This document shows, one piece after another, positions 8,414 through 20,130 of a stretch of 64,000 nt of DNA (positions are counted from its first letter, which is position 1; every line of letters begins with the position of its first letter). The stretch spans positions 7,522,501 through 7,586,500 of the forward strand of contig NZ_CP012109.1 of the NCBI RefSeq assembly GCF_000280925.3, written 5' to 3'. The notes under the pieces are model-generated. The model did not search any database and was not told where the DNA came from. It saw nothing but the letters and a program-made list of their open reading frames with translations. The DNA is from Myxococcus hansupus. Its GTDB lineage: Bacteria > Myxococcota > Myxococcia > Myxococcales > Myxococcaceae. The position numbers and the translations under genes are program-made.

Positions 8414-9919
8414 ATGCGGCTTCACGGTGCGCTGCTGGGACTGGGGCTGCTCTGCTCGGGCTGCGCGACCTTGAGCCGGGGCTTCGGCGCCACGGCCAAC
8501 GAGGACACGGGCGAGTACGAGACGCCGGAAGAAGAGCGCGTGTACATCGTCCCCGCCGAGGACGCGATGATGGTGGCGCGCCGCATCCTGGAAGAGCAGC
8601 GCTACGACATCCTGGAGAAGGAAGGTGGGCTGGAGATGTTCTCCTCGGCCCACGAGCCCGGGAAGAACACGCCGGGCGTGCGCACCATCGAGCGCTACTA
8701 CATCAAGGGCGAACGGCTGGGGCCTCGTCAGACGGTCGTCCGCGTCTTCCGGCTCAGCTACAACGAGATGGAGACCCAGTTGGAGATTCCGCCGCAAGCC
8801 ATGGGGCAGCGGGATGCGAACTATTTCTCCGCCCAGGACGCCCACCCGTTCGACGCCACCCGGGATGCCTACGCCGGCCCTCGGGGCGCGGCGATGCAGG
8901 ACCCGTTCAAGGGCGCCCCGGGCATGGAGCGCTTCCGGATGGCGCGAGGCGTGCGCGACCTGGACATCGAGCGGACCTTGCTGCAACGGCTGGAGATGGT
9001 GCCCGCCCTCGAGCTGGTGGGCAGCAACGCGCCCATGCCCATCCGCTCCGTGACGTTGGAAGGATGGCGGACGGAGCAGCCGCAGCAGGCGCCGGAATGC
9101 GGCACGCCGGTGGACGGCGCCGGCCCGCTGATGGCGCCAGGACACGTGCTGCTGCTGGCCGACCCCTTGGGGACCCGGGAGCTGCCCACGGCGGCGCTGC
9201 GGATGCTCTGTGAAGCCACGGCGAAGGGCCTGCCGGTGACGCTGGCGCTGTCACTGCCCGCCTCCGAGCAACCCCTGCTGGACACCTACCTGGCGAGCGA
9301 CGGCCAATCCCAGGACATCCAGACCCTGCTGAATGAGAGCCCTTTCTGGCGGCGCACCTATCAGGACGGCCGCAGCAGCGGCGCCATACTCTGGCTCGTC
9401 GAACAGGCCCGCAGGCTCCGTGCCTCCGGCAAGGACATTGCCCTGGTGGCCTTCGACGCCGAGAAGGCGCAGGGCAACGCGCGCGAGGCGGAGATGGCGC
9501 GCCACCTGCTCGACCATCAGCGCGGACGCGCCCAGGCCTGGACGCTGGTGCTCGCGGGCGGCACGCACGTGCGCACGGCCGGTGTGAATTGGGACAGCGA
9601 CTATGCGCCGCTGGGGGCGCGGCTCGCCCAGGTGCTCCCGTCGGTGCGCGCGCTCGACGTGGGCTTCCAGCGAGGCACGCAGTTCTCCTGCCGCTACAAC
9701 GTCTGGGATGAGGTGGAGTGCAACCTCTTCGCCATCAGTCCCACGAAGGAGGTGCGGCAGAAGCCCGACACCGCCCCCGGCGTGCACCTCTTCCCGCAGC
9801 CGCTCGCGGAAGGCTTTCACGGCCGCCTCTACGTGGGGGCGCTGAGCGCGTCACCTCCGGCGCTGCACCGGGTGGCGCCCACCACCGCCACCTGGACGCC
9901 GCCCGCCGCCACGCCGTAG
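8414..9919 (+). CDS. Putative lipoprotein, unknown function
   Basis: A 501-residue protein with a short signal peptide ending LLCSGC. Cys17 is the likely lipidated residue, although Cys at the -3 position is unusual. The start has GGGAG six bases upstream. The N-terminal half (about residues 45-200) is a mixed alpha/beta region. The C-terminal half (about residues 225-490) has hydrophobic strands VLLLADPLGT, DIALVAFDA and WTLVLAGGTHVRT that weakly recall the haem-uptake/TIKI/erythromycin-esterase-like fold. No catalytic residues can be named with confidence. It is divergent from the permease and lies just upstream of the sigma-54-controlled block, whose enhancer sites begin 4 bases after its stop. 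Confidence 0.75.
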   Translation: MRLHGALLGLGLLCSGCATLSRGFGATANEDTGEYETPEEERVYIVPAEDAMMVARRILEEQRYDILEKEGGLEMFSSAHEPGKNTPGVRTIERYYIKGERLGPRQTVVRVFRLSYNEMETQLEIPPQAMGQRDANYFSAQDAHPFDATRDAYAGPRGAAMQDPFKGAPGMERFRMARGVRDLDIERTLLQRLEMVPALELVGSNAPMPIRSVTLEGWRTEQPQQAPECGTPVDGAGPLMAPGHVLLLADPLGTRELPTAALRMLCEATAKGLPVTLALSLPASEQPLLDTYLASDGQSQDIQTLLNESPFWRRTYQDGRSSGAILWLVEQARRLRASGKDIALVAFDAEKAQGNAREAEMARHLLDHQRGRAQAWTLVLAGGTHVRTAGVNWDSDYAPLGARLAQVLPSVRALDVGFQRGTQFSCRYNVWDEVECNLFAISPTKEVRQKPDTAPGVHLFPQPLAEGFHGRLYVGALSASPPALHRVAPTTATWTPPAATP

Positions 9920-9922
9920 GCA

Positions 9923-9990
9923 CGGCAACGCCTGCCGGGGCTGGCAAGCCTTGCCGCACCGGAATGGCGCGGAGACGGCAACACTTGCCT
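9923..9990 (+). promoter_or_regulatory. Three 15-bp inverted repeats: proposed activator sites (set 1)
   Basis: Three copies of a dyad occur: CGGCAACGCCTGCCG (9923-9937), TGGCAAGCCTTGCCG (9942-9956) and CGGCAACACTTGCCT (9976-9990). Consensus is (C/T)GGCA-N5-TGCC(G/T), usually with the arms GGCAA/TTGCC. Their centres lie about 127, 108 and 74 bases upstream of the start predicted from the sigma-54 element at 10032. The same motif occurs twice upstream of the other sigma-54 element at 17727, at about -129 and -108. Such spacing is typical of upstream activating sequences for bacterial enhancer-binding proteins, and one is encoded in this operon. Confidence 0.65.
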
Positions 9991-10031
9991 GACATGCCAC
10001 GGAACCCCAGGCGCGGAGGCCGCGCGAAGGC

Positions 10032-10047
10032 TGGCATTCCGGTTGCT
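10032..10047 (+). promoter_or_regulatory. Sigma-54 (-24/-12) promoter
   Basis: TGGCATTCCGGTTGCT matches the -24/-12 consensus TGGCACGNNNNTTGCW at every position except C6 and G7, with the GG and GC doublets correctly spaced. Transcription would begin near 10057-10058, about 68 bases before the start at 10126. Two small genes, the FHA/sigma-54 activator and the large kinase follow without a gap, so the activator may control its own operon. Confidence 0.72.
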
Positions 10048-10125
10048 CTTCCCGCTCACGCCACACCCCGCCGGACCGCATGAAGCGGCGCCGCGCGAGG
10101 CCGTGTGATGCCAGGAAGAAATCCC

Positions 10126-10638
10126 ATGAAGACGTCCCTTTCGCTCGTGTCGAAGTCCGTTGCCGTGTTCGCGGCGCTCAGCACCCTGCCCGCCATGGCG
10201 GGGACCGCGACCTACTCGGGCTCGCTTTGCACGTCGGTCTCCGGGTTCGCGGCGCCGACCATCTTCCGCAGCGGGCGCCTCATCAACTCGGACACGAGCC
10301 CGATGGAGGTCGTCTGCCCGATTCAGCGCAACGTCAGCGCGCCCTACTTCAATGAGACGCTGTCCATCAGCGTCACGGCGCTGGACCCGCACCTGACGGA
10401 GAACGTCTGCTGCACCGCGACGGTGGCGGAGAAGGACGGCACCGCCCTGGCCTCGGCCGCGGCGTGCTCCAACTGGGGCGCGCACACGACCAACCACAAC
10501 ACCTTCTCCATCAGCGTGCCGTCGGTGTTCGCGAACCTCAACGGTTTCGTGAGCCTGCGCTGCGAGCTGCCGGGCCAGTACGTCAACGGCTCCACCTCGC
10601 ACCGGTCCGTCCTCGCCAGCTTCGTCGTCACGGAGTAG
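10126..10638 (+). CDS. Small exported protein, unknown function
   Basis: A 170-residue protein with a clear Sec signal peptide: a basic start MKTSLSLVSKS, a hydrophobic core and a likely cut after AMA near residue 25. The start at 10126 is favoured by AGGAAGAA about 6 bases upstream, and a start 21 bases earlier lacks one. The mature part has Cys residues near 32, 64, 92, 93, 111 and 145, suggesting disulfide bonds outside the cytoplasm. It has a beta-rich character with Ser/Thr/Asn content like a small secreted beta-sandwich. No family was recognised. It is the first gene behind the sigma-54 promoter, so it is a prime output of the activator encoded two genes downstream. Confidence 0.78.
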   Translation: MKTSLSLVSKSVAVFAALSTLPAMAGTATYSGSLCTSVSGFAAPTIFRSGRLINSDTSPMEVVCPIQRNVSAPYFNETLSISVTALDPHLTENVCCTATVAEKDGTALASAAACSNWGAHTTNHNTFSISVPSVFANLNGFVSLRCELPGQYVNGSTSHRSVLASFVVTE

Positions 10639-10643
10639 CCACC

Positions 10644-11320
10644 ATGCGACAGGTCCGTTGGGGAATCCTGGGTCTGGCCACGGCCGCCGTCGCCGCCGCG
10701 GGTGGGTGGAGCACGTGGGGAGCGACACCCGAAACCACACCGGTGCGCACGCAAGCCACCGAGGCACAGCCCGGGTCCCCAGCGGACCTGGCGTCGGAGG
10801 TGCGGGCCCTCCGCGCGGAGGTGGAAGCACTGCGCCGGGGACAAAGCCAGTTGAGACACCTCGGGGTGCCCGAGGCGCGTCCCACACCGCCGCCCGAGCC
10901 CGCGGAGGTGGCCGCCCCCGAAGCACCGGCGGCGCCACCCACCGCGCAGACGCTGGCCGCCGTGGAGGTGGCTCGCGACGAGCGGCGACACGAATTGGAA
11001 GCCGAGCTCCAGGCCGTGGCCCACACCGAGCCGCGTGACAGGGAATGGGCGGGACAAACCGAGACGCTCGTCACCCATGCGTTCGACGGTCCGCGCTTCG
11101 CGGGGTCCCGGCTGACACGCGTGGACTGCCGCACCCGGATGTGTGTGTTGGAGGTGGAGCACGACGAGGCCGAGGCACGCGCGGAGCTGCTGTCCTCCCT
11201 GTTGATGGTGAAGGGCCTTCAAGGGCAGGCGGTGATGCGGCCCTCGGACGCGGGGGGCCGGCTGACCTCACGTGTCTATCTATCGCGTGCGGGTGAGCCT
11301 CTTCCCATGACCTTGCGCCA

Positions 11321-11324
<4 letters not shown>
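10644..11324 (+). CDS. Membrane-anchored coiled-coil protein
   Basis: A 226-residue protein with one N-terminal membrane helix (about residues 6-27). A Pro/Thr linker follows, then a predicted short coiled coil with SEVRALRAEVEALRRGQSQL (about residues 52-71) and a Pro/Ala-rich stretch. The C-terminal region (about residues 105-226) carries the pair CRTRMC, probably a disulfide in a periplasmic domain. The start lies 5 bases after the upstream stop and the end overlaps the activator gene start by 4 bases (ATGA), so it is translationally coupled. No enzyme motif is visible. A role as a periplasmic sensor or adaptor for the adjacent kinase/activator pair is a guess from position. Confidence 0.75.
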
Positions 11325-13251
<1,927 letters not shown>

Positions 13252-13255
<4 letters not shown>

Positions 13256-16200
13256 AACCGCCCGTGGGGCGATTGGGGCCCCCATCGGAGTTCGAGGAGT
13301 ACCGGCTGCTGCGCCCCCTGGGGCACGGCGCCATGGGGCAGGTGTTTCTCGCGCAGGACACGCTGTTGGACCGGCGCGTGGCGGTGAAGTTCATCGCCAC
13401 GGCGCAGGGGCTGCTGCCGGACGCGGCCGCGCGCGCGCGCTTCTTCCAGGAGGCCCGCGCCATCGCTCGGCTCCAGCATCCCAACGTGGTGGCCATCCAC
13501 CGTGTTGGGGAGGTGCGCGGTCAGCCCTATCTGGTGTCCGAGCTCATCCAGGGCGAACCGCTGGACCGGCTGCGGCGGCCGGTGGATGCGCGGATGGCGC
13601 TCCAGTTGGGACTCGGGCTCGCGCGAGGGCTGGCCGCGGCGCACCGGCGCGGCATCCTCCACCGGGACATCAAGCCGGCCAACGCCATCCTCTCCGAGGA
13701 CGGGGAGGTGAAGCTGCTCGACTTTGGGCTCGCGGAGGCCGCCTTCGCGGAGAGGGAGCCGCACGCTCTTGCGGGCACGGACGTCACGTCCCCGCCAGGA
13801 GCGACGTCCACGGACACCCAGCCGATGCCTGGAGCACGCCCCGTGGACACGCGGCCGCTGCCCGCGCAGGGCGCACGGGCTCATCAGGAGCCACGCGCCT
13901 CGGACACGCGGCCCATTGCCGCGCAGAGCGCGCTGGCCCAGCGGACCTCGGACACGCGGCCCATTGCGGCGACGAGGGGACACGACACCGGCCCGCGCGA
14001 CGACGCGGGAGAATGTGCTCCCGCGCCTCATGGGCACGACACCGGTCCGCGTGACGACGCGGGAGAGCGGCCCACCGCGCCTCAGGGACACGACACTGGC
14101 CCGCGTGGCGGCACGGGAGAACGTGCTCCCGCACAGCAGGGGCACGACACTGGCCCTCGTGACGACGCGGGGGAGCGTGCCCCCACGACGCAAGGGCACG
14201 ACACTGGCTCGCGTGACGACGCGCGAGAGCGTGCTCCCACGACGCAAGGACACGACACCGACCCGCGTGACGATACAGGTGCACGGACTCCCGCTCAGCA
14301 AGGGCACGACACTGGCCCGCGTGACGACGCTGGGACACAGGCTCCCGCTCTGACGAATGACACGGGCCCCCGCGACCTCTCGACTCCGGACGCGGAGGCC
14401 GACCACCACGACTTCGTCCCAGGCACGCCGCTCTACCTCGCACCCGAGCTGTGGCGCGGTGAGCCCGCCAGCCGCGCCAGCGACATCTACGCGCTGGGCA
14501 TCCTTCTCTATGAATTGTGCGCGGGCCACGCGCCGCATGAAGAACTTCCGCTGGAGCAGCTCGGCGCCGCCGTCCTGGAGTCTCCCCCGCCACCCCTCGC
14601 CCAACACGCGCCGGGTGTTTCGCCCGCCTTCGCCGCCATCGTGGACCGCTGCCTCGACGCGGACCCGGCCCGGCGCTACGAGTCCGGTGACGCGCTCCGC
14701 GAAGCGCTCGAAGCCCTGAACACGCCCACGCGCGCCAGCGCCCTCCCCACCGGCAATCCCTACCTGGGCCTGCGGGCCTTCGATGCCGCGCACCGAAGCG
14801 TCTTCTTCGGCCGCGAACCCGAGCTGCGGGAGGTCCTCGACCGGCTGCGCGGCGACACCTTCGTCCTGGTCGCGGGTGACTCCGGCGTGGGCAAGTCCTC
14901 GCTCTGCCGGGCAGCAGTCCTCCCCACCGTCACCCAAGGCGCCTGGGAGGATGGTGGTCCCGCATGGACCGTCATCACCGGAGCCCCCGGCCGTCGGCCC
15001 CTGGAAACCTGGGTGGAGCTGCTGGCCCCCGTGGCCGGTGAAAGCGCGGAGGGCCTGCACGCGCGCCTCACCACCGAGGAGCCCGGCGTCCTGGCCCGCG
15101 CCCTGCGCCGCCGCCCCTCGAACGCCGCGCCCCTGCTCCTCTTCATCGACCAGTTCGAGGAGCTCGTCACCTTCTCGGAGCCCGCGCAGGCCGCCCAGCT
15201 CACCGAGGAGCTGGCGCTGGTCCTGCGCCGCGCGCCCCGCGTCCGCCTCCTCGCCACCGCGCGCAGCGACTGTCTCACGCGACTGGTGGCCCTCCCGGGG
15301 CTGGGCAGCGAAGTGCCCCGCGCGCTCCACCTGCTGCGCGCCCTCTCCGAACACGGACTGCGCGAAGCCGCGGAAGGCCCCCTGCGATTGCTGGGCATGC
15401 GCTTCGAAAGCCCCACCATGGTGGACGCCCTGGTCACCTCCGCGTCGCGCGCGGAAGGGGGCCTGCCGCTGCTCCAGTTCGCGCTGGAGACGCTCTGGGA
15501 GGCCCGGGACGCGCAGCGCCAGCACATCCCCGCCGCGGCGCTGGAGGCCCTGGGGGGCGTGGAAGGCGCGCTGGCCCGGCACGCGGACGCGGTGGTCGCC
15601 CGGCTCCGCCCCGAGCAACGGCCTCGCGCCCGAGACATGCTCCTGGAACTGGTGACGCCCGAGGGCACCCGCGTGCGCCGCACCCAGGAGGAGCTGCTGC
15701 GAGGCGACGCCGACGACACCGGGCGCGCGGTGTTGGATGGACTGGTGCGAGGCCGGCTGCTCACCGCGGGCGAGGCCGAGGACGGCGACGGCGTGTACAC
15801 GCTGGCCCACGAGAGCCTCGTCACCGGCTGGGACACCCTGCGCGGCTGGCTGGGGCAGGACGAACAGCGCCGGGCCGCGCGCATGCGGCTGGAGCGCGCC
15901 GCCGCGGAGTGGGTACGGCTGGGACGTCCCCCCGAGCTGCTCCATGGGGCCCGCCAGCTCGCCGAGGTCCGGGCCGCGGGCCTCACCCACGTGGACGGGG
16001 CCCGTGAGCGCGAGTTCCTCTTCCGCTCGCGGGCGACCGTGCGTCGGCAACGCGTCACCCGCTGGCTGGCCGTCGCGCTGGTGCCCCTGGTGCTGGGAAG
16101 CGTGGTGGCCGTCACCCGCGTGCAGGCCCGGGCGCAGTTGGAGGCCCGCATCAACCGCCACCTGGATGAAGCCCAGGCACAACACGACGCGCTGGGCGGC

Positions 16201-17598
16201 CACCTGGCCGAACTGGGACAACGGACCACCGAGGCCTTCGCCCTGTTCGACACCCCGGGGCCCCAGAACCGCGAAGCGGCCGAAGCCAGGTGGACCCAGG
16301 CATTGAAGGCCCGGCAAGCGGTGGAGCAGACCGCGCTGCGCGCCATGTCGGAGCTGGAGGCCGCCTGGGGACTGGCGCCTGGGAATCCCCGAGTGAGCCC
16401 ACTCATGGCGAGCCTGCTGGTGACGCGCGTGGAGCTCGCGGAGCAGGAGCGGCAACCCGAGCAGCACGCGCAATGGCTCGCACGGCTCACGGCGCATGAC
16501 GCCCTGGGTGAGCTGAAACAGGGCCTGACGGCCCCCGCGCGCCTGACGCTCACCAGCAAGCCCTCGGGGGCCCGCGTGCGGCTGCTGGAGCCCACCCCCG
16601 AAGGGGCGTTCCACCCGGGACGCGACCTGGGCCAGACACCGCTGCGGGAGGTGGCGCTGCCAGCGGGTTCCCACCTGTTGGTGGTGGAGGCACCGGGCCG
16701 GTTCCCAGTGCGCGTCCCCGTGATGCTGGCCTTCGGCGAGTGGCTGGCGTTGGACCTGCCCCTCCCGGAGGCCGCGGCGGTCCCCGAGGGCTTCGTGTAC
16801 ATCCCCGCCGGACGCTTCCTCCAAGGCGCGTCGGAGAGCGAATACCTGCGGCGCGCCTTCTTCTTCGCGCCGCCGCTGCACGCCGTCGAGACGGGCGCGT
16901 ACCTCATCGCGAAGCACGAGGTGACGTTCGCGCGCTACATCGCCTTCCTGGAGACGCTGCCTCCCGAGGAGCGCGCCGCGCGGATGCCGGGCTCGCGCCG
17001 CCGCCTCACCGTGGTGGACCTGGCGCAGGAGCCAAAGGGCCGCTGGCGGCTCACCCTGCGCCCCGCGTCCGCCAGCTACAGCGTGAGGGACGGAGAGCCG
17101 TTGCGCTACGGCAAGCGGAGCCGCCGCCAGGAGCAGGACTGGCTGCGCTTCCCCGTGTCCGCCGTGTCCTTTGACGACGCCCTGGCCTACACCGCGTGGT
17201 TGGACCGCACCGGTCAGGTGCCGGGCGCGCGCCTGTGCACGGAGCGGGAATGGGAGCGGGCCGCGCGAGGCGCGGACGGACGGCGCTACCCGTCCGGGGA
17301 CTGGCTGGCACCAGACGACGCCAACCATGACGCCACCTATGGCCGGGAGCCCTGGGGCTTCGGCCCCGACGAGGTGGGCAGCCACCCGCGCTCGCGGAGC
17401 CCGTTCGGCGTGGACGACCTGGTGGGCAACGTGTGGGAGTGGACCCGCTCCGACGTGGACCCGGAGAAGCCGTCCGCCCAGGGCGGCAGTTGGTACCAGA
17501 GTGACCTGACGGCCCACACCGCCAACCGGGAGCGCGTGGAGCGCACCCAGCGCGAGGCCCTCATCGGCTTCCGAGTCTGCGCCACGCCGCGCCCCTGA
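13252..17598 (+). CDS. Giant Ser/Thr kinase with STAND ATPase, PEGA and SUMF1-like domains
   Basis: A 1448-residue signalling protein. The kinase domain (about 15-490) has a glycine loop at GHGAMGQVF (24-32), VAVK with Lys46, HRDIKPAN (138-145), DFG (157-159) and APE (397-399). Between DFG and APE, where the activation segment should be about 25 residues, lie some 220 residues including seven 18-residue repeats. An nSTAND1-type NTPase follows (about 503-800), with Walker A GDSGVGKSS and Walker B LLLFIDQFEEL. Then come a membrane helix (about 935-955), a helical stretch, a PEGA-like domain (about 1096-1180) and a C-terminal formylglycine-generating-enzyme-like domain (about 1180-1448) with GNVWEWTRS, GGSW and GFRVC. 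That domain lacks the catalytic cysteine pair, so it is probably a binding module. The ATGA overlap with the FHA activator gene argues for a shared function. Confidence 0.92.
13978..14355 (+). repeat. Seven tandem 54-bp repeats inside the kinase gene
   Basis: Units start at 13978, 14032, 14086, 14140, 14194, 14248 and 14302, all in frame and exactly 54 bases long. Each encodes 18 residues of the type GHDTGPRDDAGERAPTTQ. Related degenerate units with DTRP or DTQP cores precede it from about 13810. The units differ at scattered positions, so the array is not freshly amplified. Every unit keeps HDT, a possible phosphothreonine site. Confidence 0.95.
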
Positions 17599-17615
17599 GC
17601 GCGCGCAGGAACGGC

Positions 17616-17651
17616 CGGCAATCCCTGCCGCTCCACCGGCAATCATTGCCG
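17616..17651 (+). promoter_or_regulatory. Two 15-bp inverted repeats: proposed activator sites (set 2)
   Basis: CGGCAATCCCTGCCG (17616-17630) and CGGCAATCATTGCCG (17637-17651) share the dyad found three times before the other sigma-54 promoter. Their centres are 21 bases apart, two helical turns, and lie about 129 and 108 bases upstream of the start predicted from the -24/-12 element at 17727. The first site begins 18 bases after the kinase stop. Confidence 0.65.
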
Positions 17652-17726
17652 TCCATCGACGCCAGCCCCCAGGCGCCTGTCGGAGCTGCCTGCAAGTCCT
17701 GCAAGGCCATGGGAAGCGCGGGCCCA

Positions 17727-17742
17727 TGGCACGGCGGATGCT
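17727..17742 (+). promoter_or_regulatory. Sigma-54 (-24/-12) promoter
   Basis: TGGCACGGCGGATGCT matches TGGCACGNNNNTTGCW with one mismatch (A for T at the first base of TTGC) and has correct GG-to-GC spacing. Transcription would begin near 17752, about 29 bases before the lipoprotein start at 17781. Confidence 0.75.
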
Positions 17743-17780
17743 CTGTCATTCCACATCCCACGATGACTGAGGTGCCCCAC

Positions 17781-19235
17781 ATGAAGCTCCGCCTCCGACT
17801 GCTCCCACCGTGTCTTCTCGGCGTGCTGCTCGCGGCCTGCGGCCCCACCCTGGATGACGTCGAAGCGCCCCTGGCCCAGCAAGCCTTCGCGGGTGACGAG
17901 GACGACCCTGACTCCCACTCCCAGGGCACCCAGCTCCACGCCGCCCCCGTGCGCGCCGTGCAGTACGACAACGCCCTCGTGCGACACGACGGCGCCCACC
18001 GGGAAGCCCGCCTCCTGTTGAAGGCCGGCGGCATCGTGGCGGTGATGCCCCTCATCGTGAATGGGAGCACGCGCAGCCTCCAGCGCTGCTCGCCCACGGG
18101 AAGCCCGCCCACGGGCGAGACTCGGAACTGTGGCTTCATCCTGGATGGACAGGGCGTCTGTACGCCGGGGACCCGCGTCAACCTCGTGGGCGGCAATAGC
18201 AACTCCACCCGCGACCGGTGCGAAGGCGCGCCCGTGCTCCGGGTCTGCTCCGGGGAGGCGCCCTGCGAGCACCTGGGCCCGGGCTATCTGGCCTCTGGCA
18301 ACAGCACCTTCTCGATGAACGCCTGTCCCGCCGTCGAGTTCGTCTGCCCCGACAGCGGCGTCTACACCGCGCTCGCGGGCCCCGCCGCCCCCTTCACCTC
18401 CTGGACGATGGAGGTGTCGGCTCGCAAGGGCACCTACCCCACGACCCACAAGATGATGAAGGGCGAGGAGCTGACGGGCGCTCGGCTCTACCAGGGCGCG
18501 ACGACCTCCGCGCAGCCCTGGCTGGACATCGTGGACGTCGTCAACGCGCGCGAGAACCCCGTCTCGGAGGGCTCCGGCGCATGGGACCCGTCCGGACAAA
18601 CGTACCTCTACCAGGTGCGTTACACGCCCAGCGGCGGCACGGCCTCCGTGCCCCTGTGCTCCCTGGGCGCGAACTGGGCCGTGCCGGTGAAGGGCCTCTT
18701 CAACCTCCAGGGCGCGCGGACGGAGAGCACCTCCAGCTTCACGCTGGGCTGCGACGCGGGCGTCATCGCCAAGTGCTACCGCTGGGGCTACCAGCCGTGG
18801 CGTGACGGCGCGCAGCCCGGCCCCATCACCGAGGCGCACTGGTCCTGCACCCGCATGGCGCGCGCCGACTACTGCGGCGTGGGCACGTCCTTCACCCAGG
18901 ACGGCACGCGCATCCGCCCCTGGGACGCGCTGACGCCGGCCATCATCGCCCCGCCCGAGCCGAACACGAGCCCGGAGGACCTGACCTTCGAGGCGGGCTG
19001 GAACACGACGGGCCCCACGTGCCTCAGCCACCTGCGCTGGCAGCACCTGACGGCGTCCTGCGTGCCGCTCAATCCGCCCATCTACGACGCGAACGGCAAC
19101 ATCGTGAATGACTGCCGGGACCCGAACACGCCGTATGGCCCGGGCAAGTGCGCGGAGATTTGCGACACCGCCGAGGAAGCCGCCTTGTTCTACGGCAGCC
19201 GCGTCTTCAACAACTCCGCCATCAACACGCTCTGA
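17781..19235 (+). CDS. ADYC-domain lipoprotein
   Basis: A 484-residue lipoprotein with signal sequence MKLRLRLLPPCLLGVLLAAC, in which Cys20 follows the lipobox LLAA. The start is supported by GAGGTG seven bases upstream, and an ATG 18 bases earlier is in frame but lacks a good site. The mature protein is rich in Cys, Gly and Thr. Its C-terminal half contains MARADYCGVGTSFTQDGT, the signature of the ADYC domain of myxobacterial surface proteins, whose function is unknown. It has its own sigma-54 promoter and upstream dyads like those in front of the activator operon, so it is a likely second target of that activator. The gene converges on carH with a 7-base gap. Confidence 0.85.
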   Translation: MKLRLRLLPPCLLGVLLAACGPTLDDVEAPLAQQAFAGDEDDPDSHSQGTQLHAAPVRAVQYDNALVRHDGAHREARLLLKAGGIVAVMPLIVNGSTRSLQRCSPTGSPPTGETRNCGFILDGQGVCTPGTRVNLVGGNSNSTRDRCEGAPVLRVCSGEAPCEHLGPGYLASGNSTFSMNACPAVEFVCPDSGVYTALAGPAAPFTSWTMEVSARKGTYPTTHKMMKGEELTGARLYQGATTSAQPWLDIVDVVNARENPVSEGSGAWDPSGQTYLYQVRYTPSGGTASVPLCSLGANWAVPVKGLFNLQGARTESTSSFTLGCDAGVIAKCYRWGYQPWRDGAQPGPITEAHWSCTRMARADYCGVGTSFTQDGTRIRPWDALTPAIIAPPEPNTSPEDLTFEAGWNTTGPTCLSHLRWQHLTASCVPLNPPIYDANGNIVNDCRDPNTPYGPGKCAEICDTAEEAALFYGSRVFNNSAINTL

Positions 19236-19242
19236 GGGGGCG

Positions 19243-20115
19243 TCACTCCCCGGCGAGGTGGTCCCAATCCGCCTCGTCCTGGAACACCTGGACCGCCCAC
19301 CGCTCGCACACGGCCCGGTGCGAGCGCGCGGCGGCGCCCCCCACCCAGACGGGCACCTTGGCGGGCAGCGCCTGCATCACCTGCGACAGCGCAGCCTCGA
19401 AGTCCGCCTCGCCCCGGTTCATCACCGTCGACAGGCCCACGAAGTCCGGCCGCAGCGCCGCCACCGTGCGGCCCAAATCGGTCGCGGGGACCCGCTGCCC
19501 CAGCAGCGTCACCCGCACGCCCAGGTGCCGCAGGCGCAGCGCGGCGCCCAGCAGGCCCATCTCGTGCTCCTCGTCCGGAAAGCACGCCAGCACCGCGTGC
19601 CGGCGCCGCCCCTGGGGCGCCGCGTGGAGCAGGCTCACCAGCCGCTCCCGCACCACCTGCGACACCAGGTGCTCCTGCGACACCGTCAGCGTGCCCGCCG
19701 CCCAGCGCTCGCCGACTTCGCACAGCAGCGGCGTCAGCACCTCGTCGTAGGCCTTGAGCGGGGGCAGCGCCGCCATCACCGTGTCCAGCACGCCCGACAC
19801 CCCCGGTTGGTCATACGCCTGGGCGGCGGCGAACACCGACTCGCGCCACGCCTCGGAGTTCGCGGCGCGCGGTGCCTCGGGCTGGGCCAGCAGCTCCGGC
19901 AGGAGCTTGGCCGCCTCGCTGATGGCCATGCCCTCGTCGGTGAGCTGCTTGAGCTGCTTGAGCACCGCCACGTCCCGGTCCGTGTAGACACGGTAGCCCC
20001 CGGGCGTGCGGCGTGGCGTCAGCACGCCATAGCGACGCTCCCAGGCCCGGATGAGCTCCACGCGGACTCCGGCCAGCTCGGCGGCGATGTGGATTCGATA
20101 GGTGCGCTCAGCCAT
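19243..20115 (-). CDS. carH: B12-dependent photoreceptor repressor CarH
   Basis: A 290-residue MerR-family repressor. The N-terminal winged helix-turn-helix (about residues 1-75) has RAWERRYGVLTPRRTPGGYRVY. The C-terminal half binds cobalamin: it holds the W-x9-EH motif (WAAGTLTVSQEH) in the helical bundle and E-x-H-x-x-G (EEHEMG) in the Rossmann-like domain, both intact. In Myxococcus, CarH with 5'-deoxyadenosylcobalamin forms tetramers in the dark that repress the carB promoter, and light breaks the Co-C bond and dissociates it. It is the last gene of the carotenoid operon, 15 bases after carA, as in M. xanthus, so it is induced together with the genes it represses. Confidence 0.95.
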   Translation of the reverse strand: MAERTYRIHIAAELAGVRVELIRAWERRYGVLTPRRTPGGYRVYTDRDVAVLKQLKQLTDEGMAISEAAKLLPELLAQPEAPRAANSEAWRESVFAAAQAYDQPGVSGVLDTVMAALPPLKAYDEVLTPLLCEVGERWAAGTLTVSQEHLVSQVVRERLVSLLHAAPQGRRRHAVLACFPDEEHEMGLLGAALRLRHLGVRVTLLGQRVPATDLGRTVAALRPDFVGLSTVMNRGEADFEAALSQVMQALPAKVPVWVGGAAARSHRAVCERWAVQVFQDEADWDHLAGE

Positions 20116-20130
20116 GTCCCTGCGGCAAGA

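Noticed and set aside
9942..9956. TGGCAAGCCTTGCC read as a sigma-54 promoter
   Set aside because: The GG-to-GC distance is two bases too short for -24/-12 recognition. The dyad symmetry and repeated copies fit protein-binding sites better.
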